A stretch of 64,000 nt of DNA from Solimonas thermocellulolyticum (GCF_040327995.1 NZ_JBEPIJ010000003.1:1-64000), one strand, 5' to 3'. Counted from the first letter of the stretch, positions 1-9,630 are shown. Made by a program: numbers and translations. Notes: a model not told the origin generated them from the sequence alone.

Positions 1-2
1 AC

Positions 3-1745
3 CCCGAGCTCGTCGGCGAGCGGGCGCATCCGAAGACCTGCGGCGAGCTGCGCGCGAGCTGGGAGAAGGGCCGGGTGCTGATGGAAGGCCACGGCGCGCA
101 AGGTGCAGGCAACTTCTTCGGCGGTGCCGATACCGTCGGCCAGTTCTCGATCAGTGCGGATCAGTACAACGGCCTGTGGCGGCTCTGGGGTCTGTCCGAG
201 CGCCCGGACAACTTCGACGAGCTGATGGCCGAGCGTTACGGACTGCCGAAGACGCAGCGCCGCAATCCCTATCCGCTGCCGGGCGAGGATCCGAACGCGA
301 CCAACGGGGGCAGCGGCCAGCTTTCGGCCTTCTTCACCCAGATCCGCACGCCCGATGGCGGCTGGACCGGCGAGATCGGCCTGACCTGCCATGGCTGTCA
401 CAGCAGCCACATCGGCGATCCGGCCGACGGCAGCGGACCGGGCTTGCTGTACGGCCTGGGCAATGCGCTCGCGGATACCGGTCTGACCGGTCGCGACCTC
501 GGTCTTGCCGGCTACTCGCCGATCGCCGTGTTCAGCCTGTTCGGCACCAGCCGCGGTACCAACAACGCGAGCGACGTCAACCTGTTCTTCCTGCTGAGTC
601 AGGACGACGGCGTGCGCCTGGACGCGTATACGCTCGGCGTGCTGCTGTCCGGCATGACCGGGTCCGGCGATACGCCGCAGTGGTGGAACCTCGGCAGCCG
701 GGTGCTCAAGTTCCAGGACGGCTTCTTCGCCGCGGATGCAAGCCGCGTCGACCTGATCTTCTACAACCCGCTCGGCGACGCCAATCGCAACGCCTGGATA
801 CGCGAGCACGCACCGGCCGCGAACGACTGGATTCTGTCGCTCAAGGCGCCGGAGTATCCGCTGCCGATCGACACCGCGCTCGCCGAGCAGGGCGCGATCC
901 TGTTCCACAGCAAGGATCTGTGGGCCGAGGGCCTCGACAACCCGGCGCCGCGTCCGGCCGGCGGCAATGGATCATGCGCAAGCTGTCACGGCGCCTACTC
1001 GCCGCGCTACATCAATGATCCGAACTTCCTCGCCGATCCCACGCTCGAAGGTGTGGCCAGCTACGTCGTGCCGCTGTCGGTGATCCGCACCGACAGCGCG
1101 CGCGTCGATACCAACAACGAGGCGGTCAATCAGTACGGTTCGACCAGCTTCCTCGGTTACTCGGAAACCGTCGGCACCGCGCAGGATTGCGGGCCGCAGC
1201 AGCGTGCCGAGATCCGCGGCGAGCGCGAGTTCGGCTATCTGGCGCCGCCGTTGTACGGCGTCTGGGCGAGCGCGCCGTATCTGCACAACGGCTCGATACC
1301 GGACTTGTGGTCGCTGCTCAAGCCGGATGAACGCCCGGCGCTGTGGCGGCGCGTGTCGACGCCCGCGCGTGCCGATCAGCAGGGCCGGGTCGTCATGGGC
1401 TTCGACACACATTTGCTGCGCGCCTACGACCCCGAGCGCGGCGGCTGGCGCTACGAGACCCTGAGCTGCGGCACCGGCACGCTGCCGTTCATCGACTGCG
1501 ATCCGCTCGGCGGCGACAGCGATCCGCTGGTGCAGCAGTTTTTGGCGGCGCTCTACGGCAACGTCCTGGTCGCCTGGAACATCGGCAACCTGCCGGTGCT
1601 GACGCAGTGGACGCCGCAACAGATCGAGAACCGCAAGATCTATAACACGCATCTGTTCAGTCAGGGCAACGAAGGCCACGACTTCACCGCCGTGCTCACC
1701 GACGCCGAACGGCGCGCGCTGATCGAGTATATGAAGACGCTCTAG
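3..1745 (+). CDS. RoxA-like diheme c-type cytochrome (5' end missing)
   Basis: The frame is open from the first bases of the window, so the N-terminus and any signal peptide lie outside it; at least 580 residues are visible. Two haem-binding CxxCH motifs are present (CHGCH at 387-401 and CASCH at 975-989). Near 1275-1320 there is a PYLHNGSIPDLW segment, which is typical of the MauG/RoxA-type multihaem cytochromes. RoxA and RoxB are extracellular diheme dioxygenases that cleave polyisoprene, and this protein may be a related oxygenase or electron-transfer partner in the periplasm or outside the cell. It abuts the next gene without a gap and leads an operon of lipid-handling genes, which suggests action on a hydrophobic substrate. 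The substrate itself is not visible from sequence. Confidence 0.7.
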   Translation, partial: PELVGERAHPKTCGELRASWEKGRVLMEGHGAQGAGNFFGGADTVGQFSISADQYNGLWRLWGLSERPDNFDELMAERYGLPKTQRRNPYPLPGEDPNATNGGSGQLSAFFTQIRTPDGGWTGEIGLTCHGCHSSHIGDPADGSGPGLLYGLGNALADTGLTGRDLGLAGYSPIAVFSLFGTSRGTNNASDVNLFFLLSQDDGVRLDAYTLGVLLSGMTGSGDTPQWWNLGSRVLKFQDGFFAADASRVDLIFYNPLGDANRNAWIREHAPAANDWILSLKAPEYPLPIDTALAEQGAILFHSKDLWAEGLDNPAPRPAGGNGSCASCHGAYSPRYINDPNFLADPTLEGVASYVVPLSVIRTDSARVDTNNEAVNQYGSTSFLGYSETVGTAQDCGPQQRAEIRGEREFGYLAPPLYGVWASAPYLHNGSIPDLWSLLKPDERPALWRRVSTPARADQQGRVVMGFDTHLLRAYDPERGGWRYETLSCGTGTLPFIDCDPLGGDSDPLVQQFLAALYGNVLVAWNIGNLPVLTQWTPQQIENRKIYNTHLFSQGNEGHDFTAVLTDAERRALIEYMKTL

Positions 1746-2603
1746 ATGACGACCAATCCACCCGTCAGCGCGGGTCACGCGCGCGCCCGTCGCCTACCGC
1801 GACAGCCGCAGCCCAGCGACCGCCTGCTCGCCGTCGGCGCCGCGATCATGCAGGACTTGTACGAACGCGGCACCGCGTCACCCGAAACGACGGCGGCGCG
1901 CTTGGCGATGCCGGGTGAGGCATTGCTGAGCTATCTGCGCTCGCAGAAGCTGCGCTTCGCCGGCGCAACCAGGGATGTGCGCCTGATCCGCGCCTTCGCC
2001 CAGCTCGGCGTCGGCGGTGCCGATGCCGAGCGACTCGCCCTCGAACTTGGTTATCGCAACGCCGAGTCGCTGCTGCGCGCCCTTCAGCGGCGCTTCGGTT
2101 GTCTGCCATCGAGGGCCAGCGGGGCGCCGCGGGCAGCCGAGCGCGCCGCACGACGCATCCGCCACTGGCGTGATCGAGCCGGCGTCGTTACCGCGAACGA
2201 GCTGCAGGCAGCGTTCGATGCACTCGATACGGTGCCGCGCGAGGCACTGATCGGCGCCTGGCGCGGCGGCGGCTTCGATACCGGGCATCCGGTGCTGCGC
2301 CAGTTGCACCGGTTGCGCTGGGTGGGCAAGACCTTCCACAGCATCGACAAGGTCGATCCGCTGATCTGCCGCGCAGGCGACGGCAGCCACTATGCCGACG
2401 ACAAGACCATGGGCGGCGGCGCGAGCCTGCAGATGATCGAGTACCGCGGCAAGGTCTCCGCGGCGATGGTCTACGACGCGCGGCCGGTGATCGATCACTT
2501 CCGCCGCGTCGACGAGGCGACGCTGCTCGGCGTGATGACCGGCCGCAACACGCTGTACCAGGGGCAGCCGTTCTACTTCTACCTGGAACGCGACCGCGCT
2601 TAA
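1746..2603 (+). CDS. AraC-like HTH fused to GXWXG/DUF4334 domains
   Basis: The ATG follows directly on the TAG of the cytochrome gene. The 285-residue protein has an N-terminal part with an AraC-type helix-turn-helix signature at about residues 88-120 (ELGYRNAESL from residue 100, then RRFG.LPS). A GXWXG motif follows (G170-A-W-R-G174, then F.TGHP), and then a DUF4334-type region that continues to the C-terminus. GXWXG and DUF4334 usually occur together as a stand-alone protein of unknown function, often beside lipid or acyl-CoA genes. The attached DNA-binding-like module, without the usual AraC sensor domain, is unusual. It could be a sensor in which the GXWXG/DUF4334 part binds a ligand. 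Neither the ligand nor DNA binding is shown. Confidence 0.65.
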   Translation: MTTNPPVSAGHARARRLPRQPQPSDRLLAVGAAIMQDLYERGTASPETTAARLAMPGEALLSYLRSQKLRFAGATRDVRLIRAFAQLGVGGADAERLALELGYRNAESLLRALQRRFGCLPSRASGAPRAAERAARRIRHWRDRAGVVTANELQAAFDALDTVPREALIGAWRGGGFDTGHPVLRQLHRLRWVGKTFHSIDKVDPLICRAGDGSHYADDKTMGGGASLQMIEYRGKVSAAMVYDARPVIDHFRRVDEATLLGVMTGRNTLYQGQPFYFYLERDRA

Positions 2604-2614
2604 AGGGGCTTTTC

Positions 2615-5233
2615 TTGAACGCAATGAATACGCAGCGCCGGTTGCGACGCGTGGCGGCTGCTGCGCTGATTCTGGTTGGCGCGGATGCCTCCGCACTCAG
2701 CTTCGAATTCGGCGACTTAGACGGCTCGCCGGTCGAGGGGGTGCTCAACACGACGATGACGCTTGGCGCGGCAATGCGCATGCAGGACCGCAGCCGGTCG
2801 CTGGTCGGCAAGGTGAACCTCGATCCCGACGCCTGCGGCCGGCTTGCGGACGGCACGCTGTTCTACCAGAGCTGCCAGGGCCTGTTCCGCACGCAGACGC
2901 ATCCCGCGCAGAAGCTGGTCGCCGCGCCCGGCCAGTTCACGATGAACGCCGACGACGGCAACCTCAACTACGACTGCCACGATCTCACGCAGGCGCCGTT
3001 CAAGATCACGCAGGACCTGACGCTCACCTGGGGCAGTTACGGCTTCTTCGCCAAGGGCCTGTACTTCTACGACTTCGTCAACGAAGACTTCATCGAGTAC
3101 CACCCCAACCGGATCACGCCGGAGAACCTGCTCGAAGTCGGCAATGTCTCCACCGTCGGCACCGAGCTGGTGCCGCTGCCGCTGCCGGTGCTCGGCGTGC
3201 GCAATGACTCGCGCGCCTGTCCGCCGCAGCGGCGTCCGGGCGCCGGCCCCTGCGGTCTGGTCTACGGCCGCGGCGGCGTCGTGCGCAGCCGTCGCGACGA
3301 TCCGGCGACGCTCGAACAGATCGGCAGCGATCTGCAACTGCTCGACCTGTACTTCTACGGCAGCCTGCCGCTGCCGGGCGAGCGCGAGCTGGCGTTCAAG
3401 ATCGGCCGCCAGGCGATCAACTGGGGCGAGTCGACCTATCTGGCCTTCGACTCGATCAACACCGTCAACCCGATCAACGCCAACAACTTCCTCCGCGTCG
3501 GCTCGCAGGTGGAGGAAGTGTTCCAGCCGGTGGGCATGGTGTCGCTGTCGAGCTCGCCGTTCTACAACGCGACGATGGAAGTGTTCTACCAGTTCGAGTG
3601 GCTGCCGACCGAGGCGCCGCCGCCGGGTTCGTATCTGTCGTTTCTCGACATCGGCACCGACAACGCCGTCAATCACGTCAACCTGAGCTTCGCCTACGCC
3701 GCCGAGGACCCGGACGGCGTCGGTCTGCTGCTCGACAACCCGCTGTCCGGCGTCACCAACACCGCGGCGACCGCCCAGCGTCTGCCGGATCGCGAGCCGA
3801 GGGACGGCGGCCAGTACGGCGTGTCGCTGCGCTACTACGCCGAGGAGCTCAACAACGGCACCGAGTTCGGCTTCTACTACACGCACACGCATTCGCGGAA
3901 CCCCTACGTGAGCATGTATGCGGTCGCCGAGGGCTGCGGCAAGCAGGCGACCAACACCGTCGCGTTCATGCTCGCGTGCATCGACGTGCCGCTGTTCCAC
4001 GCACTACTGCGCGGCACCAACGATCCGCTCGGTGCCAGCGACGATGCGGTGAACTTCGACGCGCTGAAGATCCAGGTCGAATATCCCGAGAACATCGACA
4101 TGTTCGGCATGAGCTTCAACACCACTGCCGGGCCGCTCTCGCTGCAGGGCGAGATCGCCTTTCGGCCCGATATGCCGATGCAGGTCGATGTCGAGGATCT
4201 GGCCTTTGCCGACTTTGGACCGACGCTGACCAACTGCCATCTGCCCGAAGCCGGCTGTGCCGGCAGCGGCAGCGTGACCGGCATCGTCACCGGCCTCTTG
4301 CCCCAGCCGCTGGAGAACGCGCTCGCCGGTCTGGTTGGCGCGCTGGCGCAGGCCGGGCTGCCGCTCGACCAGCTCGGCGGCATCGGCACCTTCGCCGATC
4401 CAGCCGCCTGCGCGCAGCTTGCCGGGGGTATCGTGCGCGTGCCCGGCACCAACACCTGCCTCTACCCGAGCAGCGATTTCGTCGTCGACGCCGACGGCAC
4501 GCCCGGCCCATTTCGCGATTCCTTCGATCTGATCGTCGGTCACGCGGTCGGCTCGGGCCGCTCGTTTCCGTCATTCGTCGTGCCGTATCGCGGCGAGGTC
4601 ATCGGCACCAATCCGGGGGGCGGCTACATCCGCGGTTGGGAATACTTCGACAGCTTCCAGTTCAACTTCGGCGGCACCTACGTCGCCGGTGCCACCGAGA
4701 ATCCGATCGGCGCCGACCAGGTGATCCTGATCTTCGAGACCGGCGCCACCTGGGTGCCGGATCTGCCACCGCTCGACGTGCTGCAGCTCGAAGCGCCGGG
4801 CACCTACCTGCATGCGAGCGCCGGCGCCGACGGCTCGGGTGCCGACCGCTCGCGCCAGGCCTGCTCGACCAACCAGGCCTGCAGCTACGGCGTCGACGGT
4901 CTGCGCTTCAATCCGCACCAGCAGGATCTCGGCGGCTTTCCGGACAAACTCTCGTACGGGTATGTGCTGATCTCGCAGATCAGCTACGAGTCGGTGCTGT
5001 CCGGCATCAGCGTGCGCCCGTTCCTGTTCTGGAAGCACGATGTCGAGGGCACCGCGCCGGGACTGGCCGGCAACTTCGTCGCCGGGCGCAAGCAGGCGAG
5101 CATCCTGGTCGAGACGCGCTACAAGTACGCGTTGTCGTTGAGCCTGGGCTACACCTGGTTCACCGGCGGCGGCGACTACAACCTGAACCGCGACCGCGAC
5201 TTCGCGCAAGCCTTCATCAAGTACCAATTCTGA
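2615..5233 (+). CDS. DUF1302 family outer-membrane protein
   Basis: An 872-residue protein with a signal peptide (positively charged start, hydrophobic core, probable cleavage after ADASA) and a C-terminal phenylalanine, as expected of an outer-membrane beta-barrel. The opening LSFEFGDLDG, the KIGRQAINWGESTY segment and the barrel-like end match DUF1302 proteins. These occur in gammaproteobacterial gene clusters for uptake or handling of hydrophobic compounds, and their transport role is inferred. It is longer than the roughly 600 residues I expect for the family; extra sequence lies around residues 480-720. The start is uncertain: TTG at 2615 sits 6 bases after an AAAGGGG ribosome site, while the in-frame ATG at 2624 is 15 bases away, so TTG is favoured. 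Confidence 0.75.
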   Translation: MNAMNTQRRLRRVAAAALILVGADASALSFEFGDLDGSPVEGVLNTTMTLGAAMRMQDRSRSLVGKVNLDPDACGRLADGTLFYQSCQGLFRTQTHPAQKLVAAPGQFTMNADDGNLNYDCHDLTQAPFKITQDLTLTWGSYGFFAKGLYFYDFVNEDFIEYHPNRITPENLLEVGNVSTVGTELVPLPLPVLGVRNDSRACPPQRRPGAGPCGLVYGRGGVVRSRRDDPATLEQIGSDLQLLDLYFYGSLPLPGERELAFKIGRQAINWGESTYLAFDSINTVNPINANNFLRVGSQVEEVFQPVGMVSLSSSPFYNATMEVFYQFEWLPTEAPPPGSYLSFLDIGTDNAVNHVNLSFAYAAEDPDGVGLLLDNPLSGVTNTAATAQRLPDREPRDGGQYGVSLRYYAEELNNGTEFGFYYTHTHSRNPYVSMYAVAEGCGKQATNTVAFMLACIDVPLFHALLRGTNDPLGASDDAVNFDALKIQVEYPENIDMFGMSFNTTAGPLSLQGEIAFRPDMPMQVDVEDLAFADFGPTLTNCHLPEAGCAGSGSVTGIVTGLLPQPLENALAGLVGALAQAGLPLDQLGGIGTFADPAACAQLAGGIVRVPGTNTCLYPSSDFVVDADGTPGPFRDSFDLIVGHAVGSGRSFPSFVVPYRGEVIGTNPGGGYIRGWEYFDSFQFNFGGTYVAGATENPIGADQVILIFETGATWVPDLPPLDVLQLEAPGTYLHASAGADGSGADRSRQACSTNQACSYGVDGLRFNPHQQDLGGFPDKLSYGYVLISQISYESVLSGISVRPFLFWKHDVEGTAPGLAGNFVAGRKQASILVETRYKYALSLSLGYTWFTGGGDYNLNRDRDFAQAFIKYQF

Positions 5234-6135
5234 TGCCGCACTTCCAGACCCGCGACGGCGCCCGCCTGCACTATCTCGACGTCGGTCGCGGCCGGCCGGT
5301 GGTCATGCTGCATGCCTTCGGCATGCGCTCGGCGATGTGGCTGCCGTCGGTGCTGCCGTTCGCGCACAAGCACCGCTTCGTGATGCTCGACTTTCGCGGC
5401 TTCGGCGGCTCGCATCGCCAGCGCCTCGCTCACGGTGACGTGCTGCGCCAGAACGCCGACGACGTGCACGACCTGCTCGAACAACTGCGGCTGCGCGACG
5501 CACGCCTGGTCGGCTTCTCGATCGGCGCTGCCACGGCCCTCGAGTACCAGCGCCGTTACGGCTTCGATCGCTTCGTGCGCTACCTGCATGTCGACCAGAC
5601 GCCGTGCATCGCCAACAAACCGGACTGGCACTGGCGTCTGATGGGTGCGCGCAACGCCGAGGCCTTCGAGTCAGCGCGCCAGATGCTCGATGCCTTCGAC
5701 GGCGTCGACGTGGAGCGTCCATTCCGCGCGCTGCCGCTGGCGCTGCGACAGACCTACTGGCGCTGGTTCGGCGGCTTCTTCCGCGCCTGCTTCAGCATTC
5801 CCTGGTGGCGCTGGGGCCTGCAGGCGCTCGGTGATCGTCGCGCCGGCAGGCTTTTGGTGCGCGGTGATGCCTGGCCGGTGTATCTCGATGCGATCCGCTC
5901 GTTCATCGAGCGCGACTACGACTTCCGCGATTCACTGCGCCGCGTGCGCATCCCGTTCTGGGCGATTCTCGGCCGCAATTCGCCGATCTTCCCGCCGGAA
6001 GGACAGCGCCGCATCGCCTGCTACGTACCCGATACACGCATCATCGAGTTCCGCGGCTGCGGTCACGTGATTCCCGCCGAGGCGCCGGCGCGCTGGGTGC
6101 ACACCCTGCGCCGGTATCTGGCGGCGGAGACCTGA
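5233..6135 (+). CDS. alpha/beta hydrolase fold protein, altered triad
   Basis: The ATG overlaps the stop of the DUF1302 gene by one base (TGATG), indicating translational coupling. The 300-residue protein has the alpha/beta hydrolase layout: an oxyanion region MLHAFG near residue 26, the nucleophile elbow GFSIG with Ser96, and the late histidine in GCGH (His278). In the position where the catalytic acid normally sits (G-x-N-D-P-I-F-P in relatives) it has GRNSPIFP, with Ser250 in place of aspartate. The triad is therefore either completed by another residue or lost. Its likely role is ester or lactone hydrolysis on the operon's hydrophobic substrate, which is an inference from context. Confidence 0.75.
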   Translation: MPHFQTRDGARLHYLDVGRGRPVVMLHAFGMRSAMWLPSVLPFAHKHRFVMLDFRGFGGSHRQRLAHGDVLRQNADDVHDLLEQLRLRDARLVGFSIGAATALEYQRRYGFDRFVRYLHVDQTPCIANKPDWHWRLMGARNAEAFESARQMLDAFDGVDVERPFRALPLALRQTYWRWFGGFFRACFSIPWWRWGLQALGDRRAGRLLVRGDAWPVYLDAIRSFIERDYDFRDSLRRVRIPFWAILGRNSPIFPPEGQRRIACYVPDTRIIEFRGCGHVIPAEAPARWVHTLRRYLAAET

Positions 6136-6136
6136 A

Positions 6137-7585
6137 ATGAGCGCACACAAGCTCTCGGTACTCGACGCCTCCTGGCTGTTCCTCGAACGGCGCAACACGC
6201 CGATGCACATCGGCGGCCTGAGCCTGTATCGCCTGCCCGACGGCGAATCGCCGGCGTTCGTACGCGAGGTGTTCGATCGTCACCGCAAGGCCGGCACGCT
6301 GCGCGCACCCTTCGACCGCAAGCGCGCCTGGCCACGCCTCGCCGCCGGCTTTCCGAGCCTGGTCGAGGACGACGACCTCGACCTCGACCTCGACTATCAC
6401 ATCCGTCACTCGGCGCTGCCGGCCGGTGGCAGCTACCGCGACCTGTTCGTGCTGGTCTCCCGTCTGCACAGCACGCCGATGGACCGGCAACGCCCGCTGT
6501 GGGAGTTCCACGTCATCGAGGGTCTGCCCAAGCGCCAGTACGCGACCTACATGAAGGTGCATCACTGTCTCGCCGACGGCAGCGCCGGCGTGCGCATGAT
6601 GCACGCGAGCCTGAGCAAGGACCCGAGCGCGCGCGACATGCCGGCGATGTGGTCGCAGGCCGCCGACCAGATCGGCAGGATCGGTCGCGAGCACGTGCCG
6701 CGTCTGCCGCCGCCTTTGCGTGCACGGATCGCCACGCAGATGCGCACCGCGCCGCAGCTCGCGCGCGTCGCCGCCCAGATGCTGCGCGTGGCGACCGGCC
6801 GCCAGCGCTCGCCGCTGCGTACGCCGTGGCAGGCGCCGCCGTCGATCCTCAATGGCAAGCTCTCGACCGCGCGCCGCGTGGTCTGCCAGTCGTGGCCGCA
6901 GCAGCGCATCCAGTCGCTGGCAAGCAGTCTCGGCCTGACCTTCAACGACGTGGTGCTGGCGATGTGCGGTGGCGCGCTGCGCGCCTATCTCAAGTCGCAC
7001 GGCGCGCTGCGGGCGCAGCCGCTGATCTGCGGCGTGCCGGTGGCGATCGAGAGCGACCACGATCACGGCTACGGCAACGCGATCTCGATGGTGTTCGCGA
7101 ACCTCGGCACGCATCTGGCCGACCCGGCTGCGCGGCTCGATGCCGTGCGCGACTCGGTGCGCGCCGGCAAACAACTGCTGTCGTCGCTGAGCCGTGAAAG
7201 CCTGCTCGGCTACACCATGCTGGTGACCACACCGCTGGCGATCGGCCAGATCGCCGGCGTCGCCTCGCTCGTGCCGCCCGCGTTCAACCTGATCATCTCC
7301 AACGTGCCCGGTCCGAAGGATCCGCTGTACTGGAACGGCGCGCTGCTCGAACACGTCTATCCGGTCTCGCTGCTGCCGGACGGGCAAGCCCTGAACATCA
7401 CCTGCCTGAGCTATGCCGGCAGCGTCGACTTCTCGATCACCGCGTGCCGGCGCAGCCTGCTGCAGGTCCAGCGCCTGATCGACCATCTCGAAGACGCACT
7501 CGTCGATCTGGAGCGTCTGGTGGCGCCGAGCGCGGCCGGCGCGCGCAAGTCGCGCAAGCGTCCCAACGTCCGGAGAGTCAAATGA
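6137..7585 (+). CDS. Wax ester synthase/acyl-CoA:diacylglycerol acyltransferase (WS/DGAT)
   Basis: A 482-residue protein of the bifunctional WS/DGAT family. These enzymes join an acyl-CoA to a fatty alcohol or diacylglycerol to make storage wax esters or triacylglycerol at the inner face of the membrane. The active-site motif HHxxxDG is intact (His142, His143, Asp147, Gly148). The opening LSVLDASWLF and the NVPGPKDPLYWNG region near residue 395 are also typical of the family. It begins two bases after the hydrolase stop codon and overlaps the next gene by ATGA. Full family length, no disruption seen. Association with acyl-CoA dehydrogenases and DUF1302 suggests coupling of lipid storage to uptake and oxidation. 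Confidence 0.9.
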   Translation: MSAHKLSVLDASWLFLERRNTPMHIGGLSLYRLPDGESPAFVREVFDRHRKAGTLRAPFDRKRAWPRLAAGFPSLVEDDDLDLDLDYHIRHSALPAGGSYRDLFVLVSRLHSTPMDRQRPLWEFHVIEGLPKRQYATYMKVHHCLADGSAGVRMMHASLSKDPSARDMPAMWSQAADQIGRIGREHVPRLPPPLRARIATQMRTAPQLARVAAQMLRVATGRQRSPLRTPWQAPPSILNGKLSTARRVVCQSWPQQRIQSLASSLGLTFNDVVLAMCGGALRAYLKSHGALRAQPLICGVPVAIESDHDHGYGNAISMVFANLGTHLADPAARLDAVRDSVRAGKQLLSSLSRESLLGYTMLVTTPLAIGQIAGVASLVPPAFNLIISNVPGPKDPLYWNGALLEHVYPVSLLPDGQALNITCLSYAGSVDFSITACRRSLLQVQRLIDHLEDALVDLERLVAPSAAGARKSRKRPNVRRVK

Positions 7586-8769
7586 GTGCCGCCGTTCCGC
7601 CCCTGCCGTCCACCGTGCGCCCGTTGCTGCCGCGCACGCTGTTCAAGCCCGAGCACGAGGATTTCCGCCGCAGCGTGCGGCGCTTCATCGCCGAGGAGAT
7701 TTCGCCGCACCACGAGCGCTGGGAAGCACAGCAGCACGTCGATCGTGCGCTGTGGAACAAGTCCGGCGAGATGGGCCTGCTGGCGCTGACGATCCCCGAG
7801 GAATACGGCGGCATCGGTGCTGACCGGCTCTACAGCGTCGTCTACCTCGAAGAGCTGCTGGCGGCCGGCGCCTCCGGCATCGGCTGGCCTGTGCATTCGG
7901 ACATCGTCGCCCCCTACGTGCTCAATCACGGGACCGAAGCGCAGAAGCGGCACTGGCTGCCGAAGCTGGTGTCCGGGGAAGCCGTCGGCGCGATCGCGAT
8001 GACCGAGCCCGGCACCGGCTCCGATCTGCAGGGCATGAAGATGCGCGCCGTCGAGGACGGCGACGAGCTGGTGCTGAGCGGTTCCAAGACCTTCATCACC
8101 AACGGCTATCTGTGCGACATGGTCATCGTCGCGGCGAAGACCGGCGACGGCGAGGGCGCAAAGAACGTGAGCCTGGTCATCGTCGAGGCGGATCGGCCGG
8201 GCTTTTCCAAGGCCAAGCCGCTGAAGAAGGTCGGCATGAAGGCACAAGACACCTGCGAGCTGCATTTCAACGACGTGCGCGTTCCGCGCAGCAACGTACT
8301 CGGCGGCGAGGCGGCGATCGGCCAGGGTTTCATCATGCTGATGAGGGAGCTGGCCTGGGAGCGCATGATCATCGCCGTGATGTGCGTCGCCGGCGCGCGC
8401 ACGGCCTTCGAGCACACCGTCGAGTACACCAAGAGCCGCAAGGCCTTCGGCCAGCCGGTCGCGAGCTTCCAGAACTCGCGCTTCAAGCTCGCCGAGATGC
8501 GCACCGAGATCGAGCTGGGCCAGACCTATGTCGATCGCTGCCTCGAACTGGTGCTGGAAAAGCAGCTCACGCCCGAGGCCGCGGCGGCGGCCAAGTACTG
8601 GTGCTCGGACATGATGAACCGCGTCATCGACGAATGCGTGCAGCTGCACGGCGGCTACGGCTACATGTGGGAATGCCCGGTGGCCCGCGCCTGGGCCGAC
8701 GCGCGCGTAATGCGCATCTTCGGCGGCACCAACGAGATCATGAAGGAATTGATCTCGCGTTCGCTGTGA
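7582..8769 (+). CDS. Acyl-CoA dehydrogenase
   Basis: A 395-residue FAD-dependent acyl-CoA dehydrogenase. The start ATG overlaps the WS/DGAT stop as ATGA; an open frame extends further upstream but only as overlap. Family signatures include IAMTEPGTGSDLQGMK near residue 140 and LHGGYGYMWE near residue 355. At the C-terminal position where medium-chain enzymes carry the catalytic glutamate it reads FGGTNEI, with glycine. A glutamate in the AWERMI helix (Glu260) occupies the site used by long-chain and isovaleryl-CoA type enzymes and is the likely base. It would introduce the alpha-beta double bond in an acyl-CoA. The substrate is unknown. Confidence 0.88.
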   Translation: MSAAVPPLPSTVRPLLPRTLFKPEHEDFRRSVRRFIAEEISPHHERWEAQQHVDRALWNKSGEMGLLALTIPEEYGGIGADRLYSVVYLEELLAAGASGIGWPVHSDIVAPYVLNHGTEAQKRHWLPKLVSGEAVGAIAMTEPGTGSDLQGMKMRAVEDGDELVLSGSKTFITNGYLCDMVIVAAKTGDGEGAKNVSLVIVEADRPGFSKAKPLKKVGMKAQDTCELHFNDVRVPRSNVLGGEAAIGQGFIMLMRELAWERMIIAVMCVAGARTAFEHTVEYTKSRKAFGQPVASFQNSRFKLAEMRTEIELGQTYVDRCLELVLEKQLTPEAAAAAKYWCSDMMNRVIDECVQLHGGYGYMWECPVARAWADARVMRIFGGTNEIMKELISRSL

Positions 8770-8785
8770 GCGCAAGCGTCCGGCC

Positions 8786-9580
8786 ATGAGCAAGAAGCGC
8801 GACCCCGCAACCGCATTGATCACCGGCGCCAGCGCCGGCATCGGCGCCGCTCTCGCGCGCGAGTTCGCGGCGCACGGGCACTCGTTGCTGCTGGTCGCGC
8901 GCTCCAAGCCGCGGCTTGAAGCGCTGGCCGAAGAGATCGAGCGCGATCACGGCGTGCGCTGCGACATCTGCAGTACCGATCTGCACGAGGCGAACGCGCC
9001 GCAGCGGCTGTTCGACCACGCGCAGGCCGCAGGCATCGAGGTCGGCGTGCTGGTCAACAATGCCGGCACGTTGCTCGAAGGCGCCTTCGCCGAACTGCCG
9101 CTGGCCGACCAGCTCGGTCTACTGCAACTGAACCTGTCCGCGCCGCTCGCGCTGATGCACCTGTTCGTGCAGCGCATGCGGGCGCGGCGCAGCGGGCGCA
9201 TTCTCAACATCGTTTCGACCTCGGCCTTCAATCCGGTACCCTCGCTCGCGGTGTATGCCGCGAGCAAGGCCGCGTTGCTGTCGCTGAGCGAGGCGCTGGC
9301 GCTGGAACTGCGCGGCAGCGGCGTGTCGGTCACGGCCGTGTGCCCCGGCTTCACCGATACGGCGATGATTGAGCGCGACGGCGGCGGCTCGATGCGCCTG
9401 CCGCTGATTCCGAACCTGACACCCGAACGGGTGGCGCGCGAGGCCTACCGCGCGGGCATGGCAGGCCGGCCGCTCGTGATCAACGGACTGGGCAACCGCC
9501 TGTCCGTCGAGGGGCTGCGGCACACGCCGCTGGCCCTGCGCCGCGAGCTGATTGCGGCGGTCAAGCGCTGGGGGTTCTGA
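8786..9580 (+). CDS. Short-chain dehydrogenase/reductase
   Basis: A 264-residue classical SDR. The cofactor motif TGASAGIG begins at residue 13, NNAG follows near residue 91, and the catalytic YxxxK is Tyr157-Lys161 with serines in the preceding IVSTSAF strand. The CPGFTDTAM segment after the active site is also standard. It lies 16 bases after the first acyl-CoA dehydrogenase, on the same strand and between two acyl-CoA dehydrogenases. Oxidation or reduction of a hydroxyacyl or alcohol intermediate is therefore plausible. The exact substrate cannot be read from sequence. Confidence 0.85.
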   Translation: MSKKRDPATALITGASAGIGAALAREFAAHGHSLLLVARSKPRLEALAEEIERDHGVRCDICSTDLHEANAPQRLFDHAQAAGIEVGVLVNNAGTLLEGAFAELPLADQLGLLQLNLSAPLALMHLFVQRMRARRSGRILNIVSTSAFNPVPSLAVYAASKAALLSLSEALALELRGSGVSVTAVCPGFTDTAMIERDGGGSMRLPLIPNLTPERVAREAYRAGMAGRPLVINGLGNRLSVEGLRHTPLALRRELIAAVKRWGF

Positions 9581-9630
9581 AGACCAGCGCCGTTCTCCAC
9601 AACGTTCAAGAGTTCATCGAGGAAAACACT

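Noticed and set aside
3598..6135. An 845-residue open frame
   Set aside because: Only its last 300 residues, from 5233, are the alpha/beta hydrolase. The rest is the +1 shadow of the DUF1302 gene.
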